A DNA stretch of 64,000 nt. Origin: Sulfurospirillum sp. UBA4058. Lineage in GTDB: Bacteria > Campylobacterota > Campylobacteria > Campylobacterales > Sulfurospirillaceae. The notes beneath the pieces are model-generated. The model did not search any database. It was not told where the DNA came from and was given only the letters and a program-made list of their open reading frames with translations. Shown here piece after piece: positions 1 to 8,163 of the stretch; position 1 is the first letter of the stretch; every line of letters begins with the position of its first letter. The stretch covers positions 1-64,000 of the forward strand of contig DFZK01000004.1 in assembly GCA_002382085.1 (NCBI GenBank), written 5' to 3'. The translations under genes were made by a program, and so were the position numbers.

Positions 1-319
1 GCTTTTAATCTTGTTCCTAATCCTTAATTCTTAACTTATCACAAATCCTTTTACATTTAATCATTACTATATTAATATATGTCTAGAGACTCCTTTTCTA
101 TAGCATCGTTTCTAGCGTGATATTTCTTGTTTTTAGCATTCATCGCCACGCTTATCGTTATCAATCATCTGCTTTTTTGTTTACATGTAATGTCTATTAA
201 GTGCTTCTCTTTATATTTACGAAAGTCGCGTTTAGTGATTAATAGGGTAAATTTATTATATTTTTTTATTATATATATTACTTTTTATCTTCAACTAGCT
301 TTTAGCCTCTTTGCGTTAC

Positions 320-325
320 TATAAT
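320..325 (+). promoter_or_regulatory. Probable -10 box (TATAAT) for the first small periplasmic protein gene
   Basis: A perfect TATAAT lies 27 bases before the ATG at 353. No clear -35 box is seen, which is normal for Campylobacterota housekeeping promoters. A ribosome site AAAGGAA follows at 341-347. The upstream 1-319 is very AT-rich and I see no convincing gene in it: the open frame at 127-324 is low-complexity hydrophobic, has no ribosome site and overlaps this promoter. Confidence 0.6.
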
Positions 326-352
326 TTTACAACTAAACATAAAGGAATTCAT

Positions 353-691
353 ATGAAAAAGCTTATCGGCTTCTTAGTTTCGGCATTTCTACTTGTAGGT
401 CTTATGAGCACCCAAGCAATGGCAGATGCGGCGAAAGGTCAAAAGTACTATCTTAAGTACATGAAAGAGGGTGCCGGCATGAACGGTGCTAAATTTGCAA
501 CGCAACATACGCAAGCGGAGTGGAAAGCTTTATTTGACGGAAAAGGCGAGAAATTTGTTGCAGAATACAGCAAAAAATATCCTGGTTTAGAGTCATTCCT
601 AAAAGGCGATAAATTTGAGAAATTTATGGCGGATATTAAAGATTTCTGCGTTGAGTTTGCAAGCGATAGCGGCAACGTTCCTTCTTGCTAA
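353..691 (+). CDS. Small exported protein, copy 1 (unknown function, cytochrome-c-like without haem motif)
   Basis: The product has 112 residues. A signal peptide (MKKLIGFLVSAFLLVG..., likely cut after AMA near residue 24) precedes a Lys-rich mature domain starting DAAKGQKYYLKYMK. Similar short proteins occur in Campylobacterota and I remember them as sometimes annotated cytochrome-like, but there is no CXXCH, so haem c attachment is not supported. Two Cys near the C-terminus (FCVEF and the terminal PSC) could form a disulfide. The ATG at 353 is chosen because AAAGGAA stands 5 bases upstream; the longer TTG frame from 311 overlaps the promoter. A second copy follows at 925 and a porin at 1301, suggesting an envelope role. 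Function unknown. Confidence 0.85.
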   Translation: MKKLIGFLVSAFLLVGLMSTQAMADAAKGQKYYLKYMKEGAGMNGAKFATQHTQAEWKALFDGKGEKFVAEYSKKYPGLESFLKGDKFEKFMADIKDFCVEFASDSGNVPSC

Positions 692-702
692 TCTAAGATT
701 TT

Positions 703-738
703 TTATACTTTGATCGTTTTAAAACGATCAAAGTATAA
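703..738. repeat. 36-bp perfect palindrome between the two paralogues
   Basis: The 18 bases 703-720 are the exact reverse complement of 721-738, centred on GATCGTTTTAAAACGATC. As RNA it would make a hairpin with a tiny loop. No T-run follows on either strand, so it is not a canonical terminator, although it may still end or protect the copy 1 transcript. The rest of the gap to 924 is AT-rich and holds the next promoter. Confidence 0.8.
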
Positions 739-887
739 GCATTACTGTTAAATTTAATTAACCTAAAAATTCCCATAAATCAGACATTTTCGCCTTCTTC
801 TTAAGAAAAGTAAAAAAAATTAAACATAATAATCCCTTATTTTTTTGCTATTACTGTTTTTTAAATTAAAATTTATTTTACTTTTGT

Positions 888-893
888 TATGAT
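888..893 (+). promoter_or_regulatory. Probable -10 box (TATGAT) for copy 2
   Basis: TATGAT lies 31 bases before the ATG at 925, after a long T/A-rich tract typical of Campylobacterota promoters. It suggests that copy 2, and perhaps the porin, are transcribed independently of copy 1. The call rests on this hexamer and its position only. Confidence 0.4.
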
Positions 894-924
894 GGCTTTA
901 CATTAAAAATGCAAAGGAGAGATG

Positions 925-1263
925 ATGAAAAAAGTCATCAGTTTATTGGTTTCTGCGTTTTTTGTATTGGGTCTTATGAGTACCCAAGCAATGGCAGATG
1001 CGGCGAAAGGTCAAAAGTACTATCTTAAGTACATGAAAGAGGGTGCCGGCATGAACGGTGCTAAATTTGCAACGCAACATACGCAAGCGGAGTGGAAAGC
1101 TTTATTTGACGGAAAAGGCGAGAAATTTGTTGCAGAATACAGCAAAAAATATCCCGGTTTAGAGTCATTCCTAAAAGGCGATAAATTTGAGAAATTTATG
1201 GCGGATATTAAAGATTTCTGTGTTGAATACGCAAGCGATAGCGGTAACGTTCCTTCTTGCTAA
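925..1263 (+). CDS. Small exported protein, copy 2 (paralogue of 353..691)
   Basis: The product has 112 residues. The mature part is nearly identical to copy 1, differing at FCVEY versus FCVEF near the C-terminus. The coding DNA of the mature part is almost unchanged between the copies, while the first 15 or so codons of the signal peptide differ at many bases. The ATG at 925 is preferred over the one at 922 because AGGAG (915-919) is 5 bases from it but only 2 from the earlier ATG. The porin starts 37 bases downstream, so the two may be co-transcribed. Function unknown; no haem-binding motif. Confidence 0.85.
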   Translation: MKKVISLLVSAFFVLGLMSTQAMADAAKGQKYYLKYMKEGAGMNGAKFATQHTQAEWKALFDGKGEKFVAEYSKKYPGLESFLKGDKFEKFMADIKDFCVEYASDSGNVPSC

Positions 1264-1300
1264 TCGGGTTTAAAAATCTTACTTAAAAAGGTAAAAAAAG

Positions 1301-2830
1301 ATGAAAAAATTCATCGCTCCACTGCTCGTCGGAGCAGCTCTTACATCGGCTTTCGGTGCCGATGAGTCGTTAAAGCAGGAAATCGAAGCTTTAAAAGCAC
1401 AAATGGCGGAGCTTAAAAGTGCCCAAGCAAAAGTCAATGTGGAAGCACTTAAAAATCAGCTCTCCGAAGTCAAAGCACACGATGCCGGCGATAACATCAA
1501 ATGGACCGTCGATTTTAGAACGGCATACGATTATGTCGATTATAAAATCCAAGGTTCTGAAAAAGAAGATAACGGTATTTGGACAAATAAATTGATCTTG
1601 GGTATGGCTTCACAACCTGTAGATAATTTAGTGTTCAAAGGCTCTCTTGCAGCATATAAAGCATTTGGTCAAAATAACGTTGCTAATACAAGTTATTTCC
1701 AAAATTTTGACTGGTACGATTCACAAAAACCAAATGACTCAACTATTCGTTTGCGAGAAGCTTATTTTCTCTATTTCGGTGATCTCGGTGATGTCCATTA
1801 CAGTGCTAGTTTCGGTCGTAGACCATCGGTTGACGGATTTTTGGCTAACTTGAGAAACGACAATGAAAATCCGGCTTCGCCGATCAGCCATAATATCAAT
1901 ATGGAATTTGACGGTGCAAGCTTCAAATTTGATTTTGATAAGGTAACGGGTATTTCCGGTCTTTATGCAAAACTCTGCTTGGGTAGAGGATTTTCAGATA
2001 CTACCGGAGCGTATTCTATGAATATGAATACGATGGGCTTCAATCCAGCGTACATCAATGATGAAAATAATCCTGATATGGATTTAGCGGGCTTGATTAT
2101 TCAATTTTTTGACAATGGCCAATATAAATTAATGGCTAATTACTTTATTGCAAAAAATATGATGGATATGAACATTCATGGCATTGGTGGAATGTATATG
2201 ACAGACCCAAGTAATCCATTTGGATCGTTAACAGCTATGACTCCAATATATAATTTTAAAGATGTTGGAGATATGACCGGAGGTGCATTATCGTTACAAG
2301 TTAACGGTATCGGTGACGGTATTAGCGATTTCTTAGATGACAGTATTTTCTTCCTCTCTTATGCATTTAGTCAAACAGATCCTAACGGAAACGCTGCAAA
2401 AGGTATGATGGGTACTACAACCCCTCCATACATGGCACTTGTTGACATGCCAGGTATGCTTGGTTCTACGGATAAAAAATTTGGTTCGTCTATTTATACG
2501 GGCGTTCAAGTTCCCGGTATTATGAAAGGTCAAAGACTTGGACTTGAGTATAACCACGGTAGCAAATACTGGAGAAGCTTTACCTATGGTGAGGATACTT
2601 TAGTCGGTTCAAAACTTGCTGCACGCGGCGATGCTTACGAAATCTACTACATTATGCCGGTTGTCGGAAAGAACTTAACGGCACAACTTAGCTATGTGTA
2701 CATCGACTATGATTACACCGGTAGCGATACGTTCTTCGGTTGGACCGGAACGCCTATGGACGTAAGCACGATGCCTGGTGCTGTTAAAACAGCTCAAGAT
2801 CTTCGCTTGTCTTTACGCTATAGATATTAA
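1301..2830 (+). CDS. Outer-membrane porin, DUF3373-type
   Basis: The product has 509 residues with a signal peptide (MKKFIAPLLVGAALTSAFGA) and a short coiled coil (about residues 24-60, ESLKQEIEALKAQMAELKS). A long beta-rich region ends in aromatic LSLRYRY, the typical C-terminal beta-signal of outer-membrane barrels. The overall form matches the DUF3373 porins common in Campylobacterota: an N-terminal periplasmic coiled coil anchoring to peptidoglycan and a C-terminal barrel. A Met/Pro-rich stretch in the middle (around residues 285-310 and 368-390) may be an extracellular loop. The ribosome site is AAAAGG before the ATG. It follows the small exported proteins and ends at a bidirectional terminator. 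Substrate unknown. Confidence 0.8.
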   Translation: MKKFIAPLLVGAALTSAFGADESLKQEIEALKAQMAELKSAQAKVNVEALKNQLSEVKAHDAGDNIKWTVDFRTAYDYVDYKIQGSEKEDNGIWTNKLILGMASQPVDNLVFKGSLAAYKAFGQNNVANTSYFQNFDWYDSQKPNDSTIRLREAYFLYFGDLGDVHYSASFGRRPSVDGFLANLRNDNENPASPISHNINMEFDGASFKFDFDKVTGISGLYAKLCLGRGFSDTTGAYSMNMNTMGFNPAYINDENNPDMDLAGLIIQFFDNGQYKLMANYFIAKNMMDMNIHGIGGMYMTDPSNPFGSLTAMTPIYNFKDVGDMTGGALSLQVNGIGDGISDFLDDSIFFLSYAFSQTDPNGNAAKGMMGTTTPPYMALVDMPGMLGSTDKKFGSSIYTGVQVPGIMKGQRLGLEYNHGSKYWRSFTYGEDTLVGSKLAARGDAYEIYYIMPVVGKNLTAQLSYVYIDYDYTGSDTFFGWTGTPMDVSTMPGAVKTAQDLRLSLRYRY

Positions 2831-2840
2831 TCTTTGCTTC

Positions 2841-2870
2841 GTAAGAGAGGTCTTTCATGACCTCTCTTAC
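2841..2870. terminator. Bidirectional terminator between porin and mrp
   Basis: A perfect 12-bp stem, GTAAGAGAGGTC (2841-2852) with GACCTCTCTTAC (2859-2870), has a six-base loop. It overlaps the stop codon of the convergent mrp gene at 2867. CCCTTTT follows on the plus strand. It is well placed to stop transcription from both sides. Confidence 0.75.
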
Positions 2871-3685
2871 CCTTTTAACCGCTTCTCGACTTCTTCTATG
2901 ATTTTATAATAATATGTTTTTGTTGCATCCGTGCCGAAGGCTATCGGCAGTCGTCCCTCATCGCTAAGCTTTAAAATATCTTCCGTAAGCGGTATAGCTC
3001 CAAGAAGGGGTAGACGGTATTTCTCACACAAGGTTTTCGCACCTTCTTTGCCGAAAATGGCGTACTGTCGAGCCGTGTCGGGTGCGATGAAATAACTCAT
3101 ATTTTCTACTAGGCCCAAGATAGGTACCTGAATATCTTGAAACATCACGATAGCGCGACCGACGTCGTCGGTGGAGAGTTTTTGCGGTGTCGTTACTAAG
3201 ATCACACCGCTTAAAGAAAGTTCTTGCGCTATGGTGAGTTGAGCATCTCCCGTACCGGGAGGCATATCGATAATAAGCATATCGAGTTCTCCCCATGCGA
3301 CATCGTCTAAAAACTGCATCAAAGCACTTACCGCAACCGAACTTCGCCATACCAGAGGCGTGTCGTTTTTGGGCGTCGTGAGTCCCACACTCATCACTTT
3401 AATACCGAAATTTTCACCGGGGATCATTTTGTCGGCATCGTTCCACGCCAGACGCTCGTTTTCGATACCCAAAAGCCGCGGAATGCTTGGACCGTAGATA
3501 TCGGCATCTAGTAAACCTACATGTAAGCCTTTTTGCGCAAACCCTACGGCGATATTGGCGGCTACCGTGCTTTTACCCACGCCGCCTTTACCGCTGCTAA
3601 CGGCGATAATTTTTTGGGCATAAGGCGCACGATTGTTCGGCTTTTGCGTACTTCCGTAGGTGATTTTTTTCTTGAACGGTTCCAT
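2867..3685 (-). CDS. mrp: Mrp/ApbC-type iron-sulfur cluster carrier ATPase
   Basis: The product has 272 residues. This is a P-loop NTPase of the Mrp/NBP35 family, which carries and transfers Fe-S clusters in the cytoplasm. A deviant Walker A, GKGGVGKST, is at residues 33-41, and Walker B-like LIIDMPPGTGD lies around residue 139. The N-terminal MIP18/DUF59 domain found in many Mrp proteins is absent, so this is the short form. I do not see the usual CXXC cluster ligands near the C-terminus. It starts in the TAATG overlap with the upstream gene, so the two form a translationally coupled pair. The ribosome site AAAGGAG is part of a TTTACATGTAAA palindrome. Confidence 0.88.
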   Translation of the reverse strand: MEPFKKKITYGSTQKPNNRAPYAQKIIAVSSGKGGVGKSTVAANIAVGFAQKGLHVGLLDADIYGPSIPRLLGIENERLAWNDADKMIPGENFGIKVMSVGLTTPKNDTPLVWRSSVAVSALMQFLDDVAWGELDMLIIDMPPGTGDAQLTIAQELSLSGVILVTTPQKLSTDDVGRAIVMFQDIQVPILGLVENMSYFIAPDTARQYAIFGKEGAKTLCEKYRLPLLGAIPLTEDILKLSDEGRLPIAFGTDATKTYYYKIIEEVEKRLKG

Positions 3686-4044
3686 TACGACTCCTTTACA
3701 TGTAAAGCGATTTCATGCTTAAGACGGTGTTTTGTTGTCTCGAGTGCCCGCATGAAATGTTCAAAACGGCAAGTTGCCTTGGGATAGCTCGATAGTAATG
3801 AAGAGAATGCTCGTTCTTTGGTTTCGATGCACTGAAGTAAGCTCTCGTAAAATCGTTTTTCACGACTTTCGTTTTTGACATGTAAGAGTAACGACTGTAG
3901 CAGTAAGGCTCGTTTTTTATGGCTTTGGGTCAATCCGCAAGCAGCGCAAAGGTGTATAAGATCGTGGGTTGATAAGTAGCATCCAAGACCGTTTAAAGAT
4001 AAAATCCGTTTCTCAAGGAACGGTATAAAGGACTCGTTAAGCAC
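3685..4044 (-). CDS. Hypothetical protein upstream of mrp
   Basis: The product has 119 residues from a GTG start at 4044, chosen because AAGGAG lies 6 bases upstream; a longer frame from the ATG at 4074 would place that ribosome site inside the gene. The sequence is mostly helical, with a Cys/His-rich patch (LIHLCAACGL) and many basic residues, and no recognisable domain. The stop overlaps the mrp start by one base (TAATG), so a role linked to mrp is possible, but nothing in the protein proves it. Confidence 0.6.
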   Translation of the reverse strand: MLNESFIPFLEKRILSLNGLGCYLSTHDLIHLCAACGLTQSHKKRALLLQSLLLHVKNESREKRFYESLLQCIETKERAFSSLLSSYPKATCRFEHFMRALETTKHRLKHEIALHVKES

Positions 4045-4222
4045 TAAAAACTCCTTATTGTTACAAAATATCACAAAAAAATCATACTTAAAAAATTTTA
4101 CATCCTATTAAGTAAATGGCGACTAAAATCGACGCAATAACCGTAATTAAAAGCTCTATTTCAGGTAAATAGGGATTTTTTGAACGGTTTAATGTTTTGG
4201 GATTTAAGCGGTAATTTCATCA

Positions 4223-4239
4223 ATGTGTAGAAATAACAC
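4223..4239. promoter_or_regulatory. Inverted repeat upstream of the rhodanese-molybdoenzyme operon
   Basis: TGTGT-AGAAATA-ACACA is a short inverted repeat just before the ribosome site AAGGAG of the gene at 4254. It could be an operator or a leader hairpin. The preceding 4075-4222 is AT-rich and must hold the operon promoter, but I cannot place a convincing -10/-35 pair. Confidence 0.3.
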
Positions 4240-4253
4240 ACGAAGGAGTCTCT

Positions 4254-5282
4254 ATGGGGAGTTTTCGAGGCATTCTGTTAAGTGCTATGGCGGTTTCGCT
4301 TGGGTTTTGTGCTACGGACGATATTCTTATCTCCGCACACGATGCTATCAAGCTGATAGGAAAAGAGCGAGTGATGTTTGTAACGGGCGACGACGAAGAC
4401 ATCTATGCTACCGGACATATTAAAGGTTCGGTGGAAATGTATGCGCATCATTTGCACCATTCGTCTATTACGGGCAATATGGAGTGTTCACCGCTTTTTA
4501 TGTGTCCTCAGGAAGCGGAGCATTACATCGGAAGCAAAGGGATCGATAACGATACGTTGGTGATTGCTTACGATGATTTTAAAGGACCTAACGCAACAGG
4601 CGTTTATGCTTTTTTTAAAAGCTTCGGACACGATAAGGTCAAGATTTTAAACGGAGGACGAGCGGCCATTTTGGCGGCCGATCCCGAGCAAGCAATTTAC
4701 GACGCGCTGAAAGAGAAGCTCAAAGAGGCCAAAGACGATCAAGCATTGAGCGATAGCATTAAAGCACAGATGAAAGAGCAGGAAAAAAAGCTTTTAGTGC
4801 AACGAGGAGCCGAAAAAGATGTCCAAGCCAAACACTACCGTATCGATATGAGTAAGATCGATTACGGATTTATCGCCGGCAAAGACGAAGTATTGCAAGC
4901 GGTGAACGATATTCTCTCAAAAGGGCAACAATCCCGCTTTGCTATTATCGATGCCAGAGGCTTCGATGAGATCATGGGCGATCGCAAGATGGATAACGTC
5001 GCACGCGGCGGGCATATACCGGGCGCAACGTTTATCGAGTGGCGGAATATTACCGATACGGAGAAAAAACTTTCGTTTCGAGAGCTTGAAAAGATGCAAG
5101 CGATATTCGATCAAAACGGTATTACGAAAGATAAACGTATTTACGCGTATTGCCATGTAGGAACGGGGCGAAGTTCGCATATCGTGACCGCTTTGGAGCT
5201 TTTGGGTTATCAAAACGTTAAAGTGTATACCGGAAGTTGGGATGAGTGGGCGAACGATATGAGTTTGCCGATTCGAAGATAA
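4254..5282 (+). CDS. Exported double-domain rhodanese (sulfurtransferase)
   Basis: The product has 342 residues with a short N-terminal hydrophobic signal (MGSFRGILLSAMAVSLGFCA), suggesting the periplasm. There are two rhodanese domains, about residues 22-145 and 195-342, joined by a Lys/Glu-rich helix. The C-terminal active loop CHVGTGRSS has the catalytic Cys that carries persulfide. The matching loop of the N-terminal domain has YDDFKGPNATG, with Asp where Cys would be, so that domain is probably structural, as in two-domain thiosulfate/mercaptopyruvate sulfurtransferases. It is the first gene of the molybdoenzyme operon: the alpha subunit begins 11 bases after its stop. A role in handling S or Se released by the enzyme is an inference. 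Confidence 0.85.
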   Translation: MGSFRGILLSAMAVSLGFCATDDILISAHDAIKLIGKERVMFVTGDDEDIYATGHIKGSVEMYAHHLHHSSITGNMECSPLFMCPQEAEHYIGSKGIDNDTLVIAYDDFKGPNATGVYAFFKSFGHDKVKILNGGRAAILAADPEQAIYDALKEKLKEAKDDQALSDSIKAQMKEQEKKLLVQRGAEKDVQAKHYRIDMSKIDYGFIAGKDEVLQAVNDILSKGQQSRFAIIDARGFDEIMGDRKMDNVARGGHIPGATFIEWRNITDTEKKLSFRELEKMQAIFDQNGITKDKRIYAYCHVGTGRSSHIVTALELLGYQNVKVYTGSWDEWANDMSLPIRR

Positions 5283-5292
5283 GGAGCGAGGA

Positions 5293-8160
5293 ATGTTGAA
5301 GCGAAGAGATTTTTTGAAAATATCGAGTGCAACCGCGGCGATGATTGCGGGCGAGGGGTATGCGTTTGCCAAAACGGATGCGATGAAGATTGAAAATGCC
5401 AAAGAAAACTACCCCAATACCGCTTACACCGAAGCCATGTATCGAAACGAGTTTAACTTTACCTACGGCGTTAAAGAAGATCACGGTTTTGCGTATCACT
5501 GCGTGAATTGTCAGGGTAACTGTTCGTGGGAAGTTTGGGCGAACAACGGCGTGGTGACGCGCGAAAATCAATCGGCACGCTATCCGATGATTAATGCTAA
5601 AGTTCCCGATTTTAATCCGAGAGGGTGTAATAAAGGCGTACAACACTCGCAAATTATGTATGAAAAAGATCGCTTACTGTATCCGATGAAGCGTGCGGGC
5701 AAACGCGGCGAAGGGAAATGGAAACGCATTTCGTGGGACGAAGCGGCCAATGAAGTGGCGCATAAGATTTGGGACGTCATGACCGATCCTCAAAAAGGGC
5801 CCGGTAAATTGATGGTGCATGCGGGTACGGGGCTTTTAACGGAAGGTAGACGCGGTGCACCGCTTCGTTTCTCGACGCAGCTCGGTGCGGTACGAATCTA
5901 TCCGGCGTCGTATCTTGGCGATATGTTCAGCGGTGCGGCAGTGGCATACGGAGAGGGAAACTTGGGCTGTACGTATGATTTTATGTACACGGTCAATACC
6001 GCCGTTTTTTGGGGCGGAAATCCTTCGGTTTCGCGCATTCCCGATGCACATTTCGTTTGGGAGGGCAAATACAACGGAGCCAAAGTCATCGTCATTACCC
6101 CCGAATACAATGCCAGTGCCAGAGCGGCGGATTTGTGGATACCCATCAAAGCCGGAAGCGACAACATCTTGGCGATGAGTGTTATTTACGAAATTTTAAA
6201 TCAAAAAATGTACAAACCCGCTTTTTTAAAAACGTATACCGACGTGCCGTTTTTAGTGAGAGTCGACAACAAGAAACTATTACGCCGTGTGGATATGGAG
6301 CATGCTAAAGACGAGAAAGAACACCATAGTTTTGAAGAGCAATTTTACGCATGGAACGCTAAAACCGATCGTCCGGTGCTTATGCCTGCAACGGAGGGGA
6401 GCGATAAAAAGACTTTACGATTGCATGACTTTGGAATCGATCCGGTGTTGGAAGGGGTCTTTGAGGTAACCTTACGTGAGGGTGAAAAAGTGAAAGTGAC
6501 GACGGTTTTTGAGATGCTAAAACACTCAGCCGCCCTCTTTGCTCCGGAAGCGACGCAAGTGCATACGGGCGTGCATCCCGATACCGTACGACAACTTGCA
6601 CGCGACATTGCGCTTCCAAAAGTCGTAGAGATTACCGCGGGCTTTAGTTTGAACAAATACTTCAACGGCATGATGTCCATTTGGAATATCGCTTCTATTT
6701 GCGGTTTGACCGGACGCATGGGACCTTACGGAGGCTTAAATACCGAAAACGAGTTTCAACTAAGCGGTCTTGAAGCCCTCAGCGGTTTTTCGGGCAAATA
6801 CACCGCACGTTTCGGTTCGGGTTTTGTGGGCGAATTTATTTTGGGCGACGGGATGAAAACGTTTGAGCAGTACTTCAGCGATGCGGACGTCAGGCGTGCC
6901 CAAAACGGAATGAGCAAAGAAGAGTATATGAAAGTCGTCTCGATGCTACTTGAAAAAGGCAAAGACGGCAAAGAAAAAGGGGTGAAACCGCATTGGACGC
7001 CCGAAGTCGCACTCATTGTTGCCGACTCGAAATTTAGACGCAATAAAGGCAATGCGTACAAAGAGGCATTTTTACAAAAAACCAAATATTTCGCCTATGT
7101 GGATACGCGCATGAGTGAAGCGGCGGTGTATGCGGACATACTTCTTCCGGCAAAGAGCCATTACGAGGTGTGGGATATTCGCTCCAGCCCTGGATACCAT
7201 CGCTTTACCAATCTTGCCCAGCCGGCACAAAATCTAAAACCCGTAGGCGAAGCGATGGACGAGTGGAGTATGTTCTCTCTCATTACCCAAAAACTTGAAG
7301 CTATCGCCAACCAACCCGAAAACAAAGAGAAGGCGAAGGTCAAAGACGAAAAACGCTATGCCAAAGAGGGCTATCACGACCTTACGATCGTGCATCAGGA
7401 GTTTACCAATACCGACGAAGAAAGCCGTTCCGAAGTCGAGCCGATTTTAGGTAACGATAAGCAAGCGGTCGAAGCGGCATTGAAAAGCTGTACGCAGTAC
7501 GAGCCGTGGACGATCGAAAAGATGTATAAAACGGGCGGATTTTTGCAACTCAACGAAAAAGCGGCCAAAAGTTCGCCGCTGTATGCGGATCGTCCGTTTA
7601 ACTCCAATGAAGACCATCTCTTCAAATTTATGCGTTTTGAGACGCTCAGCGGTCGCCAGACGTTTTACGTCGACCATGAGCTCTTTATCAAAATGGGTGC
7701 TCAGACCAATACCGGAATGCAGGGCATTCGCCCCGACACCAAAGCGCATCCGTTTGTTTTGATGACGCCGCATGCAAGATGGAGTATCCACTCCAATTAT
7801 AAAACGAGCCGTACGCTACTTCGTTTACAACGAGGCGTGCCTGCCATACAAGTCAATCGTGACGTGGCGAAGATGAAAGGCATTCGAGACGGCGATACGA
7901 TTCGCATTTTTAATACCCTCGGCGAGTTTTATGCGATGGCAAAGCTCAGCTCCTCTTGCCCGCCCGACGGATTGGTATTGGAGCACGGTTGGGAGCCTTA
8001 CATGTACAAATTAAAAAAAGGGCATAACGAAGTCGTCCCGACGGCTTTAAACCTTTTAGAAATGGCGGACGGTTGGGGGCATCTCAAATTCGGCGGTCTC
8101 TGGGACGGCAATCAATACGCGTACGACGGTGCGGTGAATTTTGAAAAGGCAAGGGGGTAG
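5293..8160 (+). CDS. Molybdopterin oxidoreductase alpha subunit, type II DMSO reductase family, Tat-exported
   Basis: The product has 955 residues. The Tat signal MLKRRDFLKISSATAAMIA exports the folded protein. The FS0 [4Fe-4S] ligands look like NarG/SerA: His69 and Cys73, Cys77 (HCVNCQGNCSW) plus Cys112 (NPRGC). The likely Mo ligand is Asp210 (YLGDMFSG). The motif GGNPSVSRIPDAHF matches the NarG-type cofactor-binding region. A C-terminal molydopterin dinucleotide-binding domain follows (about residues 815-940). Length is close to SerA, PcrA and EbdA (about 920-980). The family includes selenate, chlorate and perchlorate reductases, DMS and ethylbenzene dehydrogenases; sequence alone does not fix the substrate or the direction. 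It is followed 3 bases later by the beta subunit. Confidence 0.88.
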   Translation: MLKRRDFLKISSATAAMIAGEGYAFAKTDAMKIENAKENYPNTAYTEAMYRNEFNFTYGVKEDHGFAYHCVNCQGNCSWEVWANNGVVTRENQSARYPMINAKVPDFNPRGCNKGVQHSQIMYEKDRLLYPMKRAGKRGEGKWKRISWDEAANEVAHKIWDVMTDPQKGPGKLMVHAGTGLLTEGRRGAPLRFSTQLGAVRIYPASYLGDMFSGAAVAYGEGNLGCTYDFMYTVNTAVFWGGNPSVSRIPDAHFVWEGKYNGAKVIVITPEYNASARAADLWIPIKAGSDNILAMSVIYEILNQKMYKPAFLKTYTDVPFLVRVDNKKLLRRVDMEHAKDEKEHHSFEEQFYAWNAKTDRPVLMPATEGSDKKTLRLHDFGIDPVLEGVFEVTLREGEKVKVTTVFEMLKHSAALFAPEATQVHTGVHPDTVRQLARDIALPKVVEITAGFSLNKYFNGMMSIWNIASICGLTGRMGPYGGLNTENEFQLSGLEALSGFSGKYTARFGSGFVGEFILGDGMKTFEQYFSDADVRRAQNGMSKEEYMKVVSMLLEKGKDGKEKGVKPHWTPEVALIVADSKFRRNKGNAYKEAFLQKTKYFAYVDTRMSEAAVYADILLPAKSHYEVWDIRSSPGYHRFTNLAQPAQNLKPVGEAMDEWSMFSLITQKLEAIANQPENKEKAKVKDEKRYAKEGYHDLTIVHQEFTNTDEESRSEVEPILGNDKQAVEAALKSCTQYEPWTIEKMYKTGGFLQLNEKAAKSSPLYADRPFNSNEDHLFKFMRFETLSGRQTFYVDHELFIKMGAQTNTGMQGIRPDTKAHPFVLMTPHARWSIHSNYKTSRTLLRLQRGVPAIQVNRDVAKMKGIRDGDTIRIFNTLGEFYAMAKLSSSCPPDGLVLEHGWEPYMYKLKKGHNEVVPTALNLLEMADGWGHLKFGGLWDGNQYAYDGAVNFEKARG

Positions 8161-8163
8161 GGT

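Noticed and set aside
127..324. Open frame of 65 codons near the window start
   Set aside because: Low-complexity, AT-driven, no ribosome site, and it overlaps the promoter of the next gene.
353..1263. Small exported proteins as c-type cytochromes
   Set aside because: Neither copy has a CXXCH motif.
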